From the NCBI GenBank assembly GCA_028280565.1, contig JANQLQ010000049.1, positions 1 through 64,000 on the forward strand: a DNA stretch of 64,000 nt, read 5' to 3'. The position numbers and the translations under genes were made by a program. Position 1 is the stretch's first letter. Every line of letters starts with the position of its first letter. Below are positions 58,298-64,000 of this stretch, in pieces. The notes beneath the pieces were generated by a model. The model was not told the origin of the DNA, made no database searches, and worked only from the letters and a program-made list of their open reading frames with translations. Source of the DNA: Fulvivirga sp. GTDB lineage: Bacteria; Bacteroidota; Bacteroidia; Cytophagales; Cyclobacteriaceae.

Positions 58298-60019
58298 ATG
58301 TCTGGGTTTGTTTTTGTTTATGGTAAATTAAAATACGAGTCATCTTATGATAGCGATGACTTTATCTTAAATGATAAGATTATTGGAGATAATTACGTCA
58401 TTCATCGAAGTACATTGAGCAAATTTATTGAAGATAAAGTTTTCTATAATAGTGAAGGGTATATCGTTGTTATTGAAGGCATAATTGTTAACAAGGCTGA
58501 GCTGTTAGGGAACAGTACAAGTTGGAGCCAAAGAGTTATTGAACTTTATCAATTGCATGGTGACTCGTTTTATAAAGATTTTAGGGGATCTTTTTCTGGA
58601 TTGATTTATGACAAAAAACAAGAAAAGTGGATAATATTCTCTGACCAAATTGGCAGTAAGCACATTTATTATTCTAAGATGAGTGGTGAAAGATACATTT
58701 TTGCCTCAAATATTAGCGAGGTATATCGAGTGTTAGATTTAAACAATGTTACAAATTCATTAGATACAAATGCTGCTTATATGTTACTGTCCTATGGTTA
58801 TATGCTGGGGGATCGCACATTGTCAACTACCATTAAAAGGGTTGAGCCTGGGAGCTATCTTAAAATTCAAAGGGACCAACTTTCTAAACATGAATACTTC
58901 AGGTTTACTAATATCCCAGACAGCAGATTGACAGAGGATGATATTATTGAACAAGCAGATTTCCTTTTCCAACAAGCCATAAGGAGACAGTTTGAAAAAG
59001 ATTTAGAGTATGGATACAAGCACTTCGTTTCTTTAAGTGGGGGGTTGGATTCAAGAATGACCTCTTACGTAGGAAATAAACTAGGTTATAAGAACCAGTT
59101 AAATTTTACATTTTCTCAAACTAATTATCTCGATGAGACTATTCCGAAAAAGATTGCCGAGGATTTGAGACATGAGTGGATTTTTAAATCATTGGATAAC
59201 GGGCTTTTTTTGCTAGATGTGGACTACATTACATCAATCACAGGAGGAAATGTATTGTATTATAGCCTAGCTCATATCATGAGTTTGTATAAGTATACTG
59301 ATTTTACTCTTTTAGGAATTGTACACTCTGGACAATTAGGGGATGTAATTTTAGGTACGTACAGCACTAACCCTTACCACATAAACGATTTTGACCCTGG
59401 CAGCGGCGCCTTTTCAAACAAATATTTGGATCAGATAGAATTTTCGGACCTTAACATGTCTTATGAAAATGAGGAAATGTTTAAGATGTATTCTAGGGGA
59501 TTTAATGGGATCAATTCTAGCGCACTTGCTACCCATCAATTCACCGAAACACTTTCCCCATTTTGCGATGTAGACTTTATGGATTTTGTTCTTAAAATCC
59601 CATTAAAGCTTCGATTCAACCATTATATTTATATTAAACTGATACGTAAGAAGTATCCAAAACTTGCTGGTTATATATGGGAAAGAACAAAGCGAAGGCC
59701 AACAAAAGTGCCACATAAAATAAGCTTTAAAGGAAAATACATAACGCTACAGGATCTTCCGGTTAAGTTATTGGAAAAAGTAAAACTGAGGAAATCACCT
59801 ATGCTTACAAAAAAGCATATGAACCCCTTCGGTTATTGGTATAAAACCAATGAAGAATTAAGACTCTACTTTGATCAATACTTAAAAGATAGCATAGATG
59901 TTCTAGATAGTAACCCTGCCCTAAAGCAAGACTGTTATCGACTTTATTCGAACGGAAATGCCAGGGAGAAAATTCAAGTGATATCACTTCTTTCCGCTGT
60001 TGATAGGTTCTTTAAATAG
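58298..60019 (+). CDS. Asparagine synthase-like protein with Ser in place of the N-terminal Cys
   Basis: MSGFVFVYG... N-terminal Ntn-like region; PP-loop FVSLSGGLDSRMTS. Confidence 0.85.
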   Translation: MSGFVFVYGKLKYESSYDSDDFILNDKIIGDNYVIHRSTLSKFIEDKVFYNSEGYIVVIEGIIVNKAELLGNSTSWSQRVIELYQLHGDSFYKDFRGSFSGLIYDKKQEKWIIFSDQIGSKHIYYSKMSGERYIFASNISEVYRVLDLNNVTNSLDTNAAYMLLSYGYMLGDRTLSTTIKRVEPGSYLKIQRDQLSKHEYFRFTNIPDSRLTEDDIIEQADFLFQQAIRRQFEKDLEYGYKHFVSLSGGLDSRMTSYVGNKLGYKNQLNFTFSQTNYLDETIPKKIAEDLRHEWIFKSLDNGLFLLDVDYITSITGGNVLYYSLAHIMSLYKYTDFTLLGIVHSGQLGDVILGTYSTNPYHINDFDPGSGAFSNKYLDQIEFSDLNMSYENEEMFKMYSRGFNGINSSALATHQFTETLSPFCDVDFMDFVLKIPLKLRFNHYIYIKLIRKKYPKLAGYIWERTKRRPTKVPHKISFKGKYITLQDLPVKLLEKVKLRKSPMLTKKHMNPFGYWYKTNEELRLYFDQYLKDSIDVLDSNPALKQDCYRLYSNGNAREKIQVISLLSAVDRFFK

Positions 60020-60075
60020 ATAAGTTTCCGTTGCTGAAGTACTTTGAGTAATCGTAGGATTGAATAGTTAACATC

Positions 60076-61317
60076 ATGATTTCGACTTTTGTATTTTCAA
60101 TTCTTAGCCTCTACTATTTCTCTCTAGGCTTACTACCTTTTATACCCAAGTATCGCTTGATGTCCATAAAGCTTTTTTTGATATCTCTTTTTACTGTGCC
60201 GACCGGTTCCTTTCTAGTCAAGTTTTACTTTATCAACCAGGTGTATGCCTGGTATTTTTATTTGTTCGGTACCACGTTGGTTTATTTCTTTCAAATTCTA
60301 AAAAACAAGAAAATAAATCGATTTGCCGCTAATAGCACTATTGGTTTTGTCCTCTTCTTAGTGCTATCTCTTATTTATACTGGTTTAGTTAATAATAAGG
60401 ATGCTATTCACATACTTATAGACCTTAAGACAGCTTTATTGATCCTATTTGGGATTATTATTTCGGTTCAGTACAAGGGAATGCTGAATGACTTTTTTGA
60501 AAATAAAATGTGGAAGAGGGCACTTCTTTTCAACTTCCTATTAGACTCTCTCTTTTTCTTCTTGAATTACAGTTTTAGCATTTCATATATACTAACGAAT
60601 GATGAACATTATTTAATAAATAATGTCGCCAGGTATGCAGATTTGAGCTTACCTTTTTTGGTTTTGTATATCATGTATAAGTATACAAAAAGTCAGTCTT
60701 ATAAGCTGTCCGAGCTAATATATGTGATTTTGCCTATAATATATTCTGGTAACAGGACTCTCTTAATGGCGGTTGTTCTTATCTTTATTCTATACATTTT
60801 TCGGCTCAGGATTACCAAGATGATCTACTATGGTGTGGCAATAGTTGTGGTTCTCACTTTGGTCGGTTACGCAGTCCTTGTGGCTGAAAATGACTCCATA
60901 TTAGGCAGGACAAAGATTTTATACAAACCCGACGAGGTTTTTAAAAAGATCTCTAAGCGCTATGAGCCGTTTATGTTAGAAGTTGAGACATGGGAAAACC
61001 CAATGTATTGGATTTTTGGCAAAGGAATTGGCCAGTCTTTCTATATACCATGGTTTGAATACAGGAAAAATATAAGTAATTACAATCCATACCTTGACAA
61101 TATATACTTATCTCTATATGTTAAAATGGGCCTATTAAGCCTAATGGTATATTTTTTCTTATTGCTTTATTTTAATTATTTGTCAAACAATACGACCTAC
61201 GTTACTATACTAATGCTGTACCTACTTTTTATGGGAATCACAACAGCTTTTGTTTACCAATCTTACTTTTTTATTTTTTTGCTATCACCCATCCTCTTCT
61301 TTAGAGTTTCGAAATGA
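60076..61317 (+). CDS. Multi-TM membrane protein, putative polysaccharide polymerase (Wzy-like)
   Basis: About 10 or more TM segments; located between AsnB-like and GT genes. Confidence 0.6.
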   Translation: MISTFVFSILSLYYFSLGLLPFIPKYRLMSIKLFLISLFTVPTGSFLVKFYFINQVYAWYFYLFGTTLVYFFQILKNKKINRFAANSTIGFVLFLVLSLIYTGLVNNKDAIHILIDLKTALLILFGIIISVQYKGMLNDFFENKMWKRALLFNFLLDSLFFFLNYSFSISYILTNDEHYLINNVARYADLSLPFLVLYIMYKYTKSQSYKLSELIYVILPIIYSGNRTLLMAVVLIFILYIFRLRITKMIYYGVAIVVVLTLVGYAVLVAENDSILGRTKILYKPDEVFKKISKRYEPFMLEVETWENPMYWIFGKGIGQSFYIPWFEYRKNISNYNPYLDNIYLSLYVKMGLLSLMVYFFLLLYFNYLSNNTTYVTILMLYLLFMGITTAFVYQSYFFIFLLSPILFFRVSK

Positions 61318-61452
61318 AAATCAAAATTTATCATTGCTATACTATATTCAAGACTTCCCAAGATTATGTCTGCAACAGGAATGTCTGCAGATCGAAAGGT
61401 GGCTATTAAAGACTTAAATTACCCAATTAACGTATAAATTTGTTGTAAAATC

Positions 61453-62682
61453 GTGAATATAAAAGTTCTTCATATATTTTATAATTCATACCCTAATATC
61501 AGTGGTGCCAGTACACGAAATAGGGATATTGTAGAGAGTCAAATATCAACCAGGGAGCTACTGCCTATTGCAATAACAGCACCCTTTCAAAAACCTTTAA
61601 GTAGAAGAGTAGAAAGGATAAATGGAGTAACCCACATAAGAACAACAAGTCTTAAGGGTAACTTGGGAATTTCTGAAAATAAATCATCTCTATTTATTAA
61701 GGCAAGAAAAGTGTTATCGCTTTTATGTTTTTTATGGAAAACGATCAGTATTGCAAGAAAAGTCAAACCGGATATTATTCATTCTCATTCTATTTTTTTT
61801 TGCGGCCTTACAGGTTTTTTTACGGCACGTATATTAAGACTACCCTGTTTATATGAAGTAAGGTCGCTCTGGGAAGAAAGGGGCTATGCTAAGAATAGAT
61901 CAATGATTGGTCGATTACAATATAAACTAATACTCTTTCTTGAGAATTTTTCGATCAAGTCATCGGACCTTTTGGTAGTAATAAATAAAAATCTAAAGCA
62001 CGAAATATTAAGTAGATCAATAATTGATAAGAAAAAAGTACATGTTGTTAATAACGCAGTGAATCTTGATAAGATCCATAAAGGAATTCCGCAAAACGCA
62101 TTTTTATCTAAGGGTTTTGAAAATTTAACCTTTGGATATATAGGTACTGTTGCACCCATAGAAGGGCTTTTATATTTGCTTCAAGCGTTCAAAGAATTGA
62201 GTTACAACGGTATTACGAATGAGTTGTTAATCTATGGAAATGGAAAGGAAACAAGTAAATTAGAGCAATTCCTTGATAATAACTCTTTGCCTAATGTCAA
62301 ATTGATGGGAGCGATTGCCCCAAATAATATTTGGCAAGCATACGAAAAAATTGATGTTATTATTAACCCTCGAGTGAGTGAAAAGATAACAAATCAGGTA
62401 ACACCACTAAAGACATTGGAGGCGATGGCATACCGAAAGTTAGTTTTGGTAAGTAATGTAGGAGGACTTTTGGAATTGGTTGAGCATATGAAAACAGGCA
62501 TTGTATTCAAATCGGACTCTGTGAGCAGTATAGTTCAGGCCATAAAAGAGATCAAAAAACTAGACAACAAGGTTTTACAACAAATAATCACGACTGCACG
62601 GTTATATATTCAAGAAAAAAGGAGTTGGAATAGAAATGCCGAAACGTACCTAGAACTCTATAAAAGTCTTGTAAATGATTAA
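61453..62682 (+). CDS. Glycosyltransferase family 4 protein
   Basis: IIHSHSIFFCGLTGFFTARILRLPCLYEVRSLWEERGYA, FGYIGTVAPIEGLLYLLQAFKEL, TPLKTLEAMAYRKLVLVSNVGG. Confidence 0.9.
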   Translation: MNIKVLHIFYNSYPNISGASTRNRDIVESQISTRELLPIAITAPFQKPLSRRVERINGVTHIRTTSLKGNLGISENKSSLFIKARKVLSLLCFLWKTISIARKVKPDIIHSHSIFFCGLTGFFTARILRLPCLYEVRSLWEERGYAKNRSMIGRLQYKLILFLENFSIKSSDLLVVINKNLKHEILSRSIIDKKKVHVVNNAVNLDKIHKGIPQNAFLSKGFENLTFGYIGTVAPIEGLLYLLQAFKELSYNGITNELLIYGNGKETSKLEQFLDNNSLPNVKLMGAIAPNNIWQAYEKIDVIINPRVSEKITNQVTPLKTLEAMAYRKLVLVSNVGGLLELVEHMKTGIVFKSDSVSSIVQAIKEIKKLDNKVLQQIITTARLYIQEKRSWNRNAETYLELYKSLVND

Positions 62683-63943
62683 GATTGAGTCATTAGACAC
62701 CAGTGTAATTCTTAAATACGGACTGTTGATGTTGTTAATATTGCTTCCGTACCACTATAGATATGCTAGTATTACCATAGTAATAATGTCATTCGGGTGG
62801 CTGTTATATCTTTTTTGCGACAATGAATCAGGTAGAACATGGATTCGGATTACCACATTTTTACTACCAGCGATATTTTTATTATATATACTTTCTGCAT
62901 TCTACTCAAGTGATTTAGAAAAAAGCTTATTCCTACTTGAAAAAAGTCTATCATTTATTATTTTTCCTGTAATTTTCTTATCAATATCGCCATATTTTCC
63001 TGATAAATATTATTTCGTTGTAAAGCAAATATTTATTGGATCAGTTTTAGTTGCAATTCTATTTTGTTGGTCAGCAACTGCTTATGACATGTATGAAGAT
63101 GGTGCCTCCTTTAAGCACCTATTTCATTTTAAATATTCATATAGAAATCTTCATAAATACCTAACTATATCAGGCATTCATTTCGCATTATTTATTATTA
63201 CAGGTATAATTTTTTGTCTTGACAATCTTTTGTCTAGGACGATAATAAAACCGCTGAATCCCAATATCTTGTTAACTTTGGTGTTCACCATGTTTCTTTT
63301 ACACCTTGGGTCAAGAATGTCATTGGTAATTCTAATTTTCGTGTTTATCCTGTTTTTTACAATAAAATTCTATCAAACTAAATCCATAAAGATAATTATT
63401 GTATTCATAATGTTATTGACAATTATAGTAATCTCGGCAGTGAATATGCCATATCTAAAAATTAGGATTTTGGAATATGGATTGTCATTTGACGATAAAA
63501 AAATCACATTAATTGAAAAAAGGATTCCACGTTGGAATGCTGCGTTGGATGTAATTCGTGAGAACTGGATTATTGGGGTAGGGTCTGGAGATACTCAAGA
63601 AGAGCTTTTGAAGGCATATGATACATACAGCCTAGAAGATGCCAAAGCGGGAAAGCTAAATGCTCATAACCAATATATTCAAATGGCTCTAATGAGTGGT
63701 GTTGTAGGTTTGCTTATTTTTGTTCTTGTTTTGGGCTGGCAAGTATATTTATCTATAAAGTACAAAAGTTTCACTTGGTTGGCTTTTATATTATGTGTAA
63801 TTATGGCCTCAATGACAGAATCCTTGTTGCATAGGCAAAAAAGTATAATTCTATTTTCACTTTTTACATGCATGTTTATAAAATTTTATGAAAGAGAGAA
63901 AAGAAGTGGTGGCTTTGGTGTATGGATTCGGGGATCACAATGA
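62675..63943 (+). CDS. O-antigen ligase/polymerase family membrane protein
   Basis: Multi-TM; IGVGSGDTQEELLKAYD...LNAHNQYIQMALMSGVVGLLIFVLVL, a Wzy_C-like motif. Confidence 0.8.
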   Translation: MIKIESLDTSVILKYGLLMLLILLPYHYRYASITIVIMSFGWLLYLFCDNESGRTWIRITTFLLPAIFLLYILSAFYSSDLEKSLFLLEKSLSFIIFPVIFLSISPYFPDKYYFVVKQIFIGSVLVAILFCWSATAYDMYEDGASFKHLFHFKYSYRNLHKYLTISGIHFALFIITGIIFCLDNLLSRTIIKPLNPNILLTLVFTMFLLHLGSRMSLVILIFVFILFFTIKFYQTKSIKIIIVFIMLLTIIVISAVNMPYLKIRILEYGLSFDDKKITLIEKRIPRWNAALDVIRENWIIGVGSGDTQEELLKAYDTYSLEDAKAGKLNAHNQYIQMALMSGVVGLLIFVLVLGWQVYLSIKYKSFTWLAFILCVIMASMTESLLHRQKSIILFSLFTCMFIKFYEREKRSGGFGVWIRGSQ

Positions 63944-64000
63944 ACAAATGTGCAGATCTGGAAGAATTGTGACATAAAATAGAATGTATTTGTTATGACT

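Noticed and set aside
1-64000. CRISPR array, tRNA or rRNA genes, intact IS element or prophage
   Set aside because: No regularly spaced repeats, no tRNA-like or rRNA sequence noticed and no intact transposase ORF; the fiber-like proteins are exported by signal peptides and not accompanied by phage structural genes.

Overview
The window is a Bacteroidota-type chromosome segment, probably Cytophagales-like judging from the SusC/SusD pair, double-CDGSH protein, Ccm set and T9SS C-terminal domain. From left to right: (1) an imperfect intergenic direct repeat at 1-424; (2) an alpha-glucoside phosphorolysis module (GH65 phosphorylase plus beta-phosphoglucomutase) near a SusC/SusD pair; (3) housekeeping genes: EamA, dusB, CPBP protease, cdsA, glutamate dehydrogenase, psd, fRMsr, ribD, prmC, TPK-like, CDGSH and DUF2520-type; (4) a Ccm cytochrome c maturation cluster (ccmF/E/D/C/B) preceded in the same orientation by a Wzz-like gene, with a Cys-type (CxxxY) CcmE; (5) a surface-polysaccharide locus from about 28.5 kb to the end: UDP-sugar enzymes, dTDP-rhamnose and GDP-fucose synthesis, glycosyltransferases, flippase, AsnB-like protein and polymerase/ligase-like membrane proteins. 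The polysaccharide locus is split at about 35.7-52.2 kb by an accessory block. That block holds an LPP20/ARPP-1-like protein, several intact exported orphan proteins interleaved with frameshifted remnants (some resembling M23-peptidase/toxin-type proteins), five tandem 'GNVGIGT...' surface-protein paralogs, and a Fn3 plus T9SS-CTD protein. The most interesting items are the interleaved remnant/exported-protein block, the five-gene paralog array with a shared C-terminal module, the Cys-type CcmE, and the AsnB-like protein lacking its N-terminal Cys. All calls come from reading the sequence and recalled family motifs; no searches were run.
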